Below are positions 1 through 7,920 of a stretch of DNA of 64,000 nucleotides, piece after piece. The notes under the pieces were generated by a model that searched no databases, had not been told where the DNA came from, and saw only the letters and a list, made by a program, of their open reading frames with translations. The stretch spans positions 620,001-684,000 of the forward strand of contig NZ_JACHBG010000002.1 of NCBI RefSeq assembly GCF_014207095.1. Direction: 5' to 3'. Made by a program: the position numbers and the translations under genes. Position 1 is the first letter of the stretch, and each line of letters opens with the position of its first letter. The stretch comes from Martinezella lusitana (lineage in GTDB: Bacteria > Pseudomonadota > Alphaproteobacteria > Rhizobiales > Rhizobiaceae).

Positions 1-1074
1 AGCACCGGGCAGGCCGACATGATCCGCGACGAAGCCGACACTGGCGGGTCCGATCAGCACGCCGGCATAACCGGTCATGGTGATCGCGGCGATGGCCAGT
101 CCCGCCGGCATCACCGTCTGTGTTCCTCCCTTGCGGAAGAGTACCGGCACGATGTTGGAGGCGCCGAAGCCGATCAAGAGGAAGCCGCTCATGGCAAGGA
201 TCGCGATAGGGCTGAGCAACAGCACGACAAAGCCGATCACGGCGACAAGCCCGCCCCATAGCATCATTGCCTTGTCACCGAGCTTTGCCGTGATCCTGTC
301 TCCGCCGAGACGTCCTATGGTCATGGCGATTGCGAACAGCATGTAGCCGAGGCCGCCGTGGCTCGTATTGACCAGGCCCTGGGTGGTGAGGAGCAGCGCA
401 CTCCAATCGAGAATGGCGCCTTCGACAAGGAAGGTGATGGCGGCGAGGATGGCAAGCAGCATGACGAAGCTGCGAGGAATGGCAAAGAGCGGTGCATCCT
501 CGGACGGAACCGTCTTCAGCAGTCTGGGCCAAGCGACGACAATGGCGATTATCATCAGAGCAGCACATAGCACTGTTGCGACGAAGGGGCCGGCGCCGAC
601 GGATAGCAGCAGCGTGACCAGCAAGGAGCCGATAAAGCCGCCAATGCTGAAAAGCGCGTGAAAGCCGGACATTAGCGGTTGGTCCGAACTCTTCTCGACT
701 TCGACGGCGTGAATATTCATGGCGACGTCGAGCGATCCGAGAAAGGCACCGAAGGCGGCCAGGGCAATGCCGAGCGTAAACGGCGTGCTGGCTATGGTCA
801 GGAGCGGCAGAGTGAGCGCCAACCCTAGTCCGCCGGCAATGATGATCGGCTTGCTGCCATAGCGGGCGCTTAACATGCCGGTGGCAAGCATCGCCGCGAC
901 CGAACCGAGACCCAGGCAAAGCAACAGCATGCCGAGCACGCCGTCGTCGACACCGAGCCGGGCTTTGGCGAAGGGCACGAGAGGAGCCCAGCAGGCGAGA
1001 CTGAAGCCTCCCACCAGGAAGGCCAGTCTTGTTGCCAGCCGGGTTTCCGGCCGGTTCGTTGATTGCGTGGTCAT
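1..1074 (-). CDS. MFS permease, 3' end cut by window edge
   Basis: An open frame of 358 codons runs from an ATG at 1074 off the left edge without a stop. The protein is very hydrophobic with about ten visible membrane segments and short charged loops, as in the major facilitator superfamily. The segment around residues 115-125 (GSLDVAMNIHAVEVE) resembles the YbjJ/FucP-like MFS group, which often carries sugars or small metabolites. It should sit in the inner membrane. It starts 16 bases after the stop of the DeoR gene on the same strand, so the two probably form one operon and the repressor may control the permease. The substrate cannot be read from the sequence. Confidence 0.85.
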   Translation of the reverse strand, partial: MTTQSTNRPETRLATRLAFLVGGFSLACWAPLVPFAKARLGVDDGVLGMLLLCLGLGSVAAMLATGMLSARYGSKPIIIAGGLGLALTLPLLTIASTPFTLGIALAAFGAFLGSLDVAMNIHAVEVEKSSDQPLMSGFHALFSIGGFIGSLLVTLLLSVGAGPFVATVLCAALMIIAIVVAWPRLLKTVPSEDAPLFAIPRSFVMLLAILAAITFLVEGAILDWSALLLTTQGLVNTSHGGLGYMLFAIAMTIGRLGGDRITAKLGDKAMMLWGGLVAVIGFVVLLLSPIAILAMSGFLLIGFGASNIVPVLFRKGGTQTVMPAGLAIAAITMTGYAGVLIGPASVGFVADHVGLPGA

Positions 1075-1090
1075 TGCTTGTCCTTCGAAA

Positions 1091-1876
1091 TCAGGAGGAT
1101 GACGTCACGTCTCGCGGCTTCACGAGCGAGAAACCGGCGCCGATCGCCGCCCTCTCGTCATCGTCAGGCAGGTCGTCCTCGACAATAAGCCAATCAATGT
1201 TGGCAGCGCCGCCGATGCGGTGCGGCGCGCGTTCGTGGAATTTTTCAGATGTGATCAGCCCAATCCGCGACGCGCTTCTCTCCAGCAGCATCCGCTTGAA
1301 GATTGCGTCCGCATGTTCGTACACGCTGATGCCGGTTCTTGCCGAAATGGCGCAGACGCCGAGGAAGCAGCGGTCGATGTTCAAAGCGGCGATTGCGGCA
1401 ACGGCTGAGGCGTCGACGCATCCGCCCACGACAGGATTGACCGCACCACCGATAACAACGAGGGGGATATCGCCGCGCTTCATGATGGCGCTGGCGATCT
1501 CGACGGAATTGGTGGCAACTGTCACGTCGAGGCTCTTCGGCAGCAGCTCCACCATTTCAAGGTTGGTGCTGCTGCTATCGAGGAATACGAACTCCCCGCG
1601 CTCGATCATCGTCACAGCCGCCTGTGCCAATATCCTCTTTCGAGCGGATGCCTTGCCGATCCGGGCTGAGATGGGTTGCGAAGGCGTGAAAAGCGGAAGT
1701 GCGCCGCCATAGACACGCCGGCATTTGCCCTCTGCCGCAAGCGCTCGCAGATCCCTGCGCACGGCGTCTTCGGAGACGTCGAACTCGGCTGCGAGCGAGG
1801 TAGCCACCACCTGCCGTCCCTCGGCAAGGCGGGCCTCTATGATGTCGCGTCGGGACAGTGGAAGTGAAGTGCTCAT
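1091..1876 (-). CDS. DeoR-family transcriptional repressor
   Basis: A 261-aa protein. The N-terminus holds a DeoR helix-turn-helix (residues about 6-60, with VATSLAAEFDVSEDAVRRDL followed by LAAEGKCRRVYGGA). The C-terminal DeoR sensor domain has the usual IGGAVNP and FLGVCAIS elements and normally binds a phosphorylated sugar. The frame stays open upstream to 2044, but the ATG at 1876 gives the standard family N-terminus and leaves an operator-like inverted repeat (1889-1930) upstream. It precedes the MFS gene on the same strand and faces the BenE-type permease. It probably represses itself and one or both permeases. The effector is unknown. Confidence 0.9.
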   Translation of the reverse strand: MSTSLPLSRRDIIEARLAEGRQVVATSLAAEFDVSEDAVRRDLRALAAEGKCRRVYGGALPLFTPSQPISARIGKASARKRILAQAAVTMIERGEFVFLDSSSTNLEMVELLPKSLDVTVATNSVEIASAIMKRGDIPLVVIGGAVNPVVGGCVDASAVAAIAALNIDRCFLGVCAISARTGISVYEHADAIFKRMLLERSASRIGLITSEKFHERAPHRIGGAANIDWLIVEDDLPDDDERAAIGAGFSLVKPRDVTSSS

Positions 1877-1888
1877 GAATTTGCAATA

Positions 1889-1930
1889 TCGTGCATGAAC
1901 AAGAGAGTCAATATGCACGTTTATGCACGA
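1889..1930. promoter_or_regulatory. Probable DeoR operator: inverted and direct TATGCACG half-sites
   Basis: TCGTGCATGAAC at 1889-1900 is mirrored by GTTTATGCACGA at 1919-1930 with one mismatch in 12. A further direct copy TATGCACG lies at 1912-1919, next to TATGCACG at 1922-1929. The cluster begins 13 bases upstream of the DeoR start codon and lies before the divergent permease. Autoregulation by the DeoR protein is inferred from this position and from family habit. Confidence 0.6.
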
Positions 1931-2067
1931 TTTGCGCCGATCTTGAAACATGCGGCGATCGATTTGACGATTGGCACTGCCATTTTGTCGCGAAACTGCA
2001 CTTGCACGCCCGACGCGCGTAATGCTCCATGCGATTTCAATCATCTTTCGTCCGAGTCTCCGCTGTC

Positions 2068-3252
2068 ATGCTCAAAGATCTCTCCGTTCAAAGCCTGTTC
2101 ATGGGCTGCCTCACGGCTTTCGTCGGTTTCGCCAGCTCCTTTGCCGTCGTTTTTCACGGCCTTCAGGTGGTGGGCGCTTCCGACGCTCAGGCTGCCTCTG
2201 GCCTTATGGCATTGTCGGTCGCGATGGGTCTTTGCGCGATCGTGCTCAGTACAGTCACCAGACTGCCGATCAGCATCGCCTGGTCCACGCCTGGCGCTGC
2301 TTTGCTCGCAAGCGGCGGGGCGATCGAGGGTGGATTTTCGGCGGCGGTCGGGGCCTTCCTCATCTGTGGAATATTGATTGTCATTGCCGGGCTCTTTCGC
2401 CCGTTTGGCCGTGCGGTGGCCTCGATCCCGGCGCCACTTGCCAACGCCATGCTTGCCGGCGTGTTGATCGGCCTGTGCTTTGCGCCAGTGAGGGCGATTG
2501 CTTTCAATCCTGCCTTCGGCCTGCCGATCATCCTGGCCTGGATCGTCGTCGGCTCGTTCAAGAGGCTTTGGGCGGTGCCGGCGGCCCTTGCCGCCTTTGC
2601 GCTGGTGCTGGCCTTCGGCGTAAAGATACCGGACGGCGCACTTGGTTCGATCGAGCACTCGTTGTTGCCGACAGTGGAGTTCGTAAAGCCGGTGTTTACG
2701 CTGGCCGGCATTGTTTCCATTGCACTGCCGCTGTTCATCGTGACGATGGCGTCGCAGAACATACCGGGCATCGTCGTGCTCAAGGTGCATCACTACGATC
2801 CGAATCCTGGTCCGCTGTTTGCCGTAACAGGCGTCTTCTCGCTTCTCGCCGTTCCCTTCGGCGGCCACGCCGTCAATCTCGCTGCCATCACCGCCGCGAT
2901 GTGTGCTGGGCAGGATGCTCATGCTGATCCGAAGCGGCGCTACTGGGCGGCGATCATTGCTGGTGTAGGCTATGTCATCCTCGGATTGCTCGCGAGCGCG
3001 GTGACGGCTTTTGTTGCGCTTGCGCCACCGATTCTGATCGAGGCCGTTGCCGGCCTGGCACTCGTTGGTGCGTTGTCGAATTCTGCGCTCAATGCCTTCC
3101 AGCAGCCGGATTCGCGGGAGGCTGCGGCCATTACTTTTCTTGTAACGGCATCGGGCGTTTCCTTCGGCGGAATCTCCGGCGCCTTCTGGGGCCTGGTTGC
3201 GGGCGGCCTGATGATGGCGCTGTCGCGCGGCGTGCAGATGCTGAAGAAGTGA
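2068..3252 (+). CDS. BenE-family benzoate/H+ symporter-like permease
   Basis: An inner-membrane protein of 394 aa with roughly 11-12 hydrophobic segments. The N-terminal stretch GFASSFAVVFHGLQVVGAS and the later SIAWSTPGAALLASGG and FGGHAVNLAAITAAMCAG are typical of the BenE (YdcO) family, proton-driven importers named for benzoate. The substrate here is uncertain: no aromatic catabolism genes are nearby. Two starts are possible, ATG 2029 (407 aa) and ATG 2068. Neither has a good ribosome binding site. I prefer 2068 because the family N-terminus begins there. It is divergent from the DeoR-MFS pair and probably shares its control region. Confidence 0.85.
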   Translation: MLKDLSVQSLFMGCLTAFVGFASSFAVVFHGLQVVGASDAQAASGLMALSVAMGLCAIVLSTVTRLPISIAWSTPGAALLASGGAIEGGFSAAVGAFLICGILIVIAGLFRPFGRAVASIPAPLANAMLAGVLIGLCFAPVRAIAFNPAFGLPIILAWIVVGSFKRLWAVPAALAAFALVLAFGVKIPDGALGSIEHSLLPTVEFVKPVFTLAGIVSIALPLFIVTMASQNIPGIVVLKVHHYDPNPGPLFAVTGVFSLLAVPFGGHAVNLAAITAAMCAGQDAHADPKRRYWAAIIAGVGYVILGLLASAVTAFVALAPPILIEAVAGLALVGALSNSALNAFQQPDSREAAAITFLVTASGVSFGGISGAFWGLVAGGLMMALSRGVQMLKK

Positions 3253-3260
3253 GCAGGGGG

Positions 3261-3289
3261 TTGCGTCTTTCTCATCCGGCGGCTATAAG
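3261..3289 (+). promoter_or_regulatory. Sigma-70-type promoter of the leuA leader
   Basis: TTGCGT at 3261-3266 and TATAAG at 3284-3289 are separated by exactly 17 bases. Transcription would start about 7 bases after the -10 box, at 3296-3297, which coincides with the ATG of the leader peptide. The promoter lies just after the permease stop codon. Confidence 0.65.
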
Positions 3290-3296
3290 CGCGGCC

Positions 3297-3422
3297 ATGA
3301 AGTTGACTGGCGCAAAGATTTCCGAGCAGATTGCACGTGGGCGAGTAGCCTTGCGGGACAATACGCGCGCCCTTACTTCGCTTCTCCTCCTCGGCCTTAC
3401 GCGCGGTTGCCGGGTCCTTTGA
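3297..3422 (+). CDS. Leucine-rich leader peptide upstream of leuA (putative attenuator)
   Basis: A 41-codon frame running from ATG 3297 to TGA 3420-3422. Near its end it encodes LTSLLLLGL, with the codons CTT ACT TCG CTT CTC CTC CTC GGC CTT, i.e. six leucine codons within nine. There is no ribosome binding site, but the predicted transcript starts at the ATG itself, so it would be read as a leaderless message; leaderless leader peptides are described for rhizobial trp attenuation. The run lies 285 bases before the leuA start. Ribosome stalling at these codons when leucyl-tRNA is scarce would couple leucine supply to leuA expression. The codon run and position are seen; attenuation is inferred. 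Confidence 0.65.
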   Translation: MKLTGAKISEQIARGRVALRDNTRALTSLLLLGLTRGCRVL

Positions 3423-3464
3423 GGAGCGCCCGGCGGCCGAAAAGCCCGCTGGCCATCGCTCCTC
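3407..3464 (+). promoter_or_regulatory. Competing RNA hairpins of the leuA leader
   Basis: GAGGAGCG (3421-3428) pairs perfectly with CGCTCCTC (3457-3464), and inside it CCGGCGG (3430-3436) pairs with CCGCTGG (3446-3452), giving a long stem just after the leader stop codon. An exclusive alternative pairs TTGCCGGG (3407-3414) with CCCGGCGG (3429-3436). The leucine-codon segment CTCCTC (3384-3392) can also pair with GAGGAG (3421-3426). Mutually exclusive stems fit attenuation, but no T-run follows the long stem, so classical intrinsic termination at this point is not proven. Confidence 0.45.
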
Positions 3465-3580
3465 GCGACTTACCCTAAAATCGACAGCATACCCGCAAAG
3501 GGTCCGTATTTATCATCGCCAAGCCGCATCCGATCGGTTAAGACGCGGGATAAAATGACGGGAAAGGAAGAGACGAGACC

Positions 3581-5293
3581 ATGGACGCGAACAGCCATTC
3601 CCCCAAAGGCATGCCCGAAGCGACGGTGAAATACCGCGCCTATCCCCAGATCAACATTCCCGACCGGACATGGCCGTCCAAGGTGATCACCAAGGCGCCG
3701 ATCTGGTGCTCGGTCGACCTGCGTGACGGCAATCAGGCGCTGGTCGATCCGATGGGTCACGATCGCAAAGCACGCATGTTCCAGCTGCTGCTGGATATGG
3801 GCTTCAAGGAAATCGAGATCGGCTTCCCCTCTGCTTCGCAGACCGACTTCGACTTCGCCCGCTGGTGCATCGAGCAGGGCAACGTGCCTGACGATGTGTC
3901 GCTGCAGGTTCTCGTCCAGTGCCGCCCGGAATTGATCACTCGCACCTTCGAAGCTCTGGAAGGCGCCAACAAGCCGATCGTGCATTTCTACAATTCCACC
4001 AGCGAATTGCAGCGCCGCGTGGTGTTTGCCAAGGACGTGCAGGGCATCAAACAGATCGCCGTCGATGCGGCCAAGATGATCACCGACATGGCGGCCAAGG
4101 CCGGCGGCGGTTATCGCTTCGAATATTCGCCCGAGAGCTTCACTGGCACCGAGCTGGATGTAGCGCTGGAAATCTGCAACGCCGTCATCGACGTCATGAA
4201 GCCGACGCCTGATAACAAGCTGATCATCAATCTGCCGTCGACGGTCGAGATGGCGACGCCGAACATCTATGCCGACCAGATCGAATGGATGTGCCGCAAT
4301 CTCGACAACCGCGAAAATCTGATCATCTCCCTGCATCCGCACAATGACCGCGGCACGGGCATCGCAGCCGCCGAGCTGGCGCTGATGGCCGGCGCCGACC
4401 GCGTCGAAGGTACGCTCTTTGGTAATGGTGAGCGCACCGGCAATGTCGACGTCGTCACCATGGCGCTGAACATGTTCACGCAAGGCGTCGATCCCGAGCT
4501 GGATTGCTCCAATATCGAGCACATGAAGGAAGTCTTCGAATATTCCAACCAGATGGCGATCGGCGAGCGTCACCCCTATGTCGGCGAGCTGGTCTATACG
4601 GCCTTCTCCGGTTCGCACCAGGATGCGATCAACAAGGGCATGAAGGCCGCCAAGGTCGCCAACGATCCGGTTTGGGAAGTACCCTATCTGCCGATCGATC
4701 CGCAGGATGTCGGCCGCACCTATGAGGCGATCATCCGCATCAACTCGCAGTCCGGCAAGGGCGGCATCGCCTACATCATGCAGCAGGACTACGGCCTGAA
4801 CCTGCCGCGCAATCTGCAGGTGGAGTATCGCGAGGAGATCCAGCGCATTACCGACGAGGAAGGCAAGGAATTGCCGTCCAAGCGCATCTACGAGCATTTT
4901 ATCGAGCGCTACGTCACGCAGCCGAACGCCCGCATCCGGTTCATCGATCACCACACCTTCGCCGATCCCGAGCACAAGGGCCAGCGCATCGTCGCGGCCG
5001 AAATTTCCGACAATGGCGAAGTGAAGCGCATCGAAGGCCGCGGCAATGGCCCGATCGATGGCTTCATCAACGCGCTCTCGATCTATCTCGGCGTGCCGAT
5101 GTCGGTCGAGGATTACTCCGAGCATTCGCTGCAGCACGGTTCCAACGCCGCGGCGATCTCCTACGTCGAGATTTCCTATGATGGCGGGAAAATCTTCGGT
5201 GCCGGCATCAATACGAACATCGTTGCCGCCTCTCTCGAGGCAATCGTCTCGGCTGCCAACCGCGTGCTCGATATCAAGGCCTCAAAGGGCTGA
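3581..5293 (+). CDS. leuA: 2-isopropylmalate synthase (long form)
   Basis: This enzyme condenses acetyl-CoA with 2-oxoisovalerate, the committed step of leucine synthesis, in the cytoplasm. The 570-aa length matches the long LeuA form. The catalytic TIM barrel carries VDLRDGNQ (about residues 45-52), the metal-binding HPHND (about 251-255) and GNGERTGN (about 281-288). The C-terminal part (about 430-570) is the regulatory domain that senses leucine. GGAAAGGAAG precedes the ATG. The gene stands alone between its own promoter and leader upstream and a strong terminator downstream, so it is probably controlled by leucine at the RNA level and by feedback on the enzyme. Confidence 0.97.
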   Translation: MDANSHSPKGMPEATVKYRAYPQINIPDRTWPSKVITKAPIWCSVDLRDGNQALVDPMGHDRKARMFQLLLDMGFKEIEIGFPSASQTDFDFARWCIEQGNVPDDVSLQVLVQCRPELITRTFEALEGANKPIVHFYNSTSELQRRVVFAKDVQGIKQIAVDAAKMITDMAAKAGGGYRFEYSPESFTGTELDVALEICNAVIDVMKPTPDNKLIINLPSTVEMATPNIYADQIEWMCRNLDNRENLIISLHPHNDRGTGIAAAELALMAGADRVEGTLFGNGERTGNVDVVTMALNMFTQGVDPELDCSNIEHMKEVFEYSNQMAIGERHPYVGELVYTAFSGSHQDAINKGMKAAKVANDPVWEVPYLPIDPQDVGRTYEAIIRINSQSGKGGIAYIMQQDYGLNLPRNLQVEYREEIQRITDEEGKELPSKRIYEHFIERYVTQPNARIRFIDHHTFADPEHKGQRIVAAEISDNGEVKRIEGRGNGPIDGFINALSIYLGVPMSVEDYSEHSLQHGSNAAAISYVEISYDGGKIFGAGINTNIVAASLEAIVSAANRVLDIKASKG

Positions 5294-5322
5294 ACTCAGC
5301 CGCAGAGGTTCAATAAAATTCG

Positions 5323-5356
5323 ATCCCCTCGATTATCGTCGAGGGGATATTTCTTT
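5323..5356 (+). terminator. Intrinsic terminator of leuA
   Basis: Perfect 10-bp stem ATCCCCTCGA / TCGAGGGGAT with a 6-base loop (5333-5338), followed by ATTTCTTT. It lies 30 bases after the leuA stop. Confidence 0.9.
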
Positions 5357-5394
5357 GGCGACTGGCGGGGGGCGCAGCGGGCTGGGCAGCCGTT

Positions 5395-5856
5395 TCACAA
5401 TAGCTTGCGGTAGACAACAAAGCCGGAACGTTCGGCCATCTTGTCGTAAACGCGCATCGCGGTCGCGTTCGTTTCGTGCGTTTGCCAGTAGACGCGAGGG
5501 GAGCCCGCTTGCCGGGCCTGTGCGTAAACGGCTTCGATCAAGGCCGACCCGATGCCCAGTCCGCGAGCGGCCTCGCTGGTGAACAGGTCCTGCAGATAGC
5601 AACTCGGCTCGATGGCCGTGGTGCTGCGGTGAAAGAGATAATGCGTCAGCCCGAGAAGCTGCCCGTCTTTTTCGGCGACTAGCGCGTGTACCGGTTCATA
5701 AGCATCGAAAAATCGCTCCCAGGTCATCTGCGTGATGGCAGTGGGAAGCGCCGTCGCATCGAAGCGTCCGTAAAACCTGTTGTAACCCTCCCACAGGACG
5801 AGCCACTGCTCGTAGTCTTGCCGCTTCACGGGCCGGACAAGAAAATTATCGGTCAT
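5395..5856 (-). CDS. GNAT-family N-acetyltransferase
   Basis: A 153-aa single-domain protein with the GNAT fold. The acetyl-CoA binding loop is visible as LFTSEAARGLGIGSALIEAV (about residues 90-109, the R/Q-x-x-G-x-G/A motif), and the C-terminal ATAMRVYDKMAE is the usual helix before the last strand. It transfers an acetyl group from acetyl-CoA to an amine whose identity cannot be read here. It is transcribed toward the leuA terminator and probably has its own promoter. No partner genes suggest a pathway. Confidence 0.85.
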   Translation of the reverse strand: MTDNFLVRPVKRQDYEQWLVLWEGYNRFYGRFDATALPTAITQMTWERFFDAYEPVHALVAEKDGQLLGLTHYLFHRSTTAIEPSCYLQDLFTSEAARGLGIGSALIEAVYAQARQAGSPRVYWQTHETNATAMRVYDKMAERSGFVVYRKLL

Positions 5857-5936
5857 GTCTCTCGCTCACATAGGGAAGGGGCGGCTGGTGGCGAAACCGA
5901 CCGCGGGCGAAGCACGAAACTTCGCGATTGTTGCGT

Positions 5937-6140
5937 TTATGATTTCTTGTTGGCGAGCTCGTCGCGCTGCTTCGTCAGCCGCTCAAGCTCTTCTTCTTGA
6001 TCGGCGATGCGTTCCGATGTCCGCTCTTCGTCGGCTGCGCCGGAAAAGGCGGTTGCCTGTTCGATCAGTTCGCGGAGATTTTCCTTGATGACCGCTATGC
6101 GTCTGTCGATTTCCGGAATGGTCAGCAGTACGTCCGACAT
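5937..6140 (-). CDS. Small coiled-coil protein of unknown function
   Basis: A 67-aa, highly charged protein predicted to be almost entirely helical. Heptad-like spacing of hydrophobic residues is clear in two stretches (about 8-33 and 40-63, the latter rich in E, R and K). TTGGAG lies just before the ATG. There is no signal peptide or membrane segment, so it is probably cytoplasmic. It looks like a small dimerising protein but I cannot assign a family. It is separated from the anti-sigma gene by a repeat element. Confidence 0.65.
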   Translation of the reverse strand: MSDVLLTIPEIDRRIAVIKENLRELIEQATAFSGAADEERTSERIADQEEELERLTKQRDELANKKS

Positions 6141-6238
6141 GTTGAAACTCCAACAAAGATGACGATGCAGTGCGATTACCGCATGGTATTATCCATCGGC
6201 CCGACGGCGGCTGCAAGCTGCAAAAGCGAGGGGAGCTG

Positions 6239-6354
6239 CTAGAGCCGGATGATTTTGGGTTTGTTTGACCTAGAATCTGAATCCGCTCTAGAATCAAAGA
6301 AGTAGAGCGTCATGTCGTCCGAAAACCGCCTATACTTTTCGGCATCACGCTCTA
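6239..6354. repeat. RIME-like palindromic mosaic repeat, copy A
   Basis: A 116-base element starting CTAGAGCCGGATGAT and ending CACGCTCTA. It contains two imperfect palindromes joined by AATCAAAGAAG. It aligns along its whole length with the reverse complement of the element at 27796-27908, by eye about 80 percent identical. It ends exactly at the TGA stop (6355-6357, minus strand) of the anti-sigma gene. Rhizobial intergenic mosaic elements have this two-palindrome design. Confidence 0.75.
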
Positions 6355-7188
6355 TCAGATTTCCGAGGATACCCTCTTGGCGATCTGGTCGAGCATGGCA
6401 TCCGAGGATGGGCCGACGACGGCGTAGGTCGCACCATCGCGGTACCAGGAGACAATGCTGACGTCGTCCTTGATGGTTTCGTCGAAATTGCTGTTGTTTG
6501 CCACGCCCTCGGTCCTGGTAAAGCAGACGGCGACGACATCACCGTCGAGGTTCTTGTAGATCAGCTGACCCACCGGCTTGCCGCCGGCGATGAACATGCG
6601 CGCGCCTTGAAAGACCAGCCCGTCAGCGGCGAGGTCCGGAAAGTTGAATTTGACGCCGACCGTGCCCGACAGCCATTTGCTGATTTCATCCAGCTCGCTG
6701 GCTTGCATCTCGACCATGTGGCGCGGTTGCCGCGAATAGATGCGATGGTATGCCGCGATGTCGTCGAGCCAATTGCGCATCGTCGCTTGCGCCGGAGTAA
6801 GAGGCGTGGCTGCGGGGACATCCGCCGGCTGCATGCCGAAGAGATAGCCGATGCCGCCGCCGAGCACGAACAGGATGAGGGCTGCGGCAAGCGACTGCCT
6901 GCCCGTTGGCGCGAGCTTGAACGAGGGGCGCGCGAGGCGAGGGGAGGCGTCGCGTGACTTCGGAGGCTGTGCGCTTTTGATCGATCGCACCAGTGCCAGT
7001 GGCACCGGTTCCTTCAGAACCTCGTCGAAAGCCTTGCGCCCAACGTCTGAGCCGTGCCTCAGTTCATCGAGAATCCGCCGTGCTTCTGGATCGGAGGCGA
7101 TCAGTTTTTCCAGCTCTTCCTTTTCGTCACGGCTCATTTCGCCGTCCATGAAGGCGGACAGGCGAATTTCGAGCGGCAATTTCTTCAT
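6355..7188 (-). CDS. Transmembrane anti-sigma factor
   Basis: A 277-aa protein. The N-terminal part (residues 1-60) has the features of a zinc-less anti-sigma domain: LSAFMDGEMSRDEKEELEKL and a helical charged segment. One membrane helix follows at about 105-125 (LAAALILFVLGGGIGYLFGM), then a C-terminal region expected in the periplasm. It should hold the neighbouring ECF sigma at the membrane until a periplasmic signal arrives. I chose ATG 7188 over TTG 7197 because AGGA precedes it. The gene begins 12 bases after the sigma stop, the usual coupled sigma/anti-sigma order. The signal is unknown. Confidence 0.85.
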   Translation of the reverse strand: MKKLPLEIRLSAFMDGEMSRDEKEELEKLIASDPEARRILDELRHGSDVGRKAFDEVLKEPVPLALVRSIKSAQPPKSRDASPRLARPSFKLAPTGRQSLAAALILFVLGGGIGYLFGMQPADVPAATPLTPAQATMRNWLDDIAAYHRIYSRQPRHMVEMQASELDEISKWLSGTVGVKFNFPDLAADGLVFQGARMFIAGGKPVGQLIYKNLDGDVVAVCFTRTEGVANNSNFDETIKDDVSIVSWYRDGATYAVVGPSSDAMLDQIAKRVSSEI

Positions 7189-7200
7189 GTCCTGCAATGC

Positions 7201-7713
7201 TTAAAACCTTCGAGACGAGCGGCTGTGACCTTGAGCGGCGAGATAGAGGCGGGCGCTGGAGAGCCGCGACGTCAATGCCGACAGGGGGATGCCGAGAATA
7301 TCGGCTGCCTGCTTGTAGTTGTGCCCTTCGACATCGACCAGCAGGAAGACACTGGCAAGTCCTTCGGGCAAAGATGTGACCAAGCGATGCGCTTCTCCGG
7401 CTTCCACAGGATTTGGATGCAGGCCGGATGCCAATTCGCCCTGCTCAAGGGCATTGCCCTTAGCAGTTGAGCGCATCTTGTGGCGCCGGGCTTCATCGAT
7501 CCATTGGTTCCGGGCCATCGTGTAGAGCCAGCTTTCCAGCTTGCCGACGCCATTCCACAGATGGAACTTGGCGATGCCGCGCTGACAGATGCCCTGGACG
7601 AGTTCATCGGCCTCCGTCAGGTCGCCGGTCAGCGTTATCGCGAAACGGCGGAGCTTTGGAAGAAGACCGACCAGATCTCGTCTGATATCGATGGCAGCTA
7701 CCGGCGTGGGCAT
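7201..7713 (-). CDS. ECF-type RNA polymerase sigma factor
   Basis: A 170-aa protein with sigma region 2 (about residues 15-80, including the -10 recognition part KLESWLYTMARNQWIDEARR) and region 4 (about 108-160, with LPEGLASVFLLVDVEGHNYKQAAD and a C-terminal helix-turn-helix). Region 3 is absent, as in extracytoplasmic-function sigmas. It should direct RNA polymerase to a small regulon when its anti-sigma, encoded immediately downstream, releases it. A secreted TPR protein is encoded upstream on the same strand and may belong to the same response. ECF groups with this pairing often answer envelope or oxidative stress; the signal here is not known. Confidence 0.92.
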   Translation of the reverse strand: MPTPVAAIDIRRDLVGLLPKLRRFAITLTGDLTEADELVQGICQRGIAKFHLWNGVGKLESWLYTMARNQWIDEARRHKMRSTAKGNALEQGELASGLHPNPVEAGEAHRLVTSLPEGLASVFLLVDVEGHNYKQAADILGIPLSALTSRLSSARLYLAAQGHSRSSRRF

Positions 7714-7773
7714 TGGTCTTCCGAAGAGAGGTTGGAGGTTGTCGCGTAGCCGATCTCTTCCCGCACCCCTGGG

Positions 7774-7791
7774 CCTTTCCCTTGGGAAAGG
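7774..7791. repeat. 18-bp palindrome between TPR and sigma genes
   Basis: CCTTTCCC and GGGAAAGG form 8-bp arms around TT. It lies 61 bases upstream of the sigma start codon. It could be an operator or a weak hairpin; there is no T-run. Function unknown. Confidence 0.35.
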
Positions 7792-7920
7792 CGATGCGAA
7801 TGGAATGATCGTCCTGTGTTGGTATGAACCATTTTCGTGCTGCTTCGCAAGCCTTCAAAAACGCCTGCGTGCGTGCCCGTCATTGTGTCGGTGATGCGCC
7901 AAAACGCCATGGATCACTCC

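Noticed and set aside
3470..5137. Long open frame antisense to leuA
   Set aside because: Its residue pattern follows the codon bias of leuA read backwards. It has no family features, and leuA is certain.
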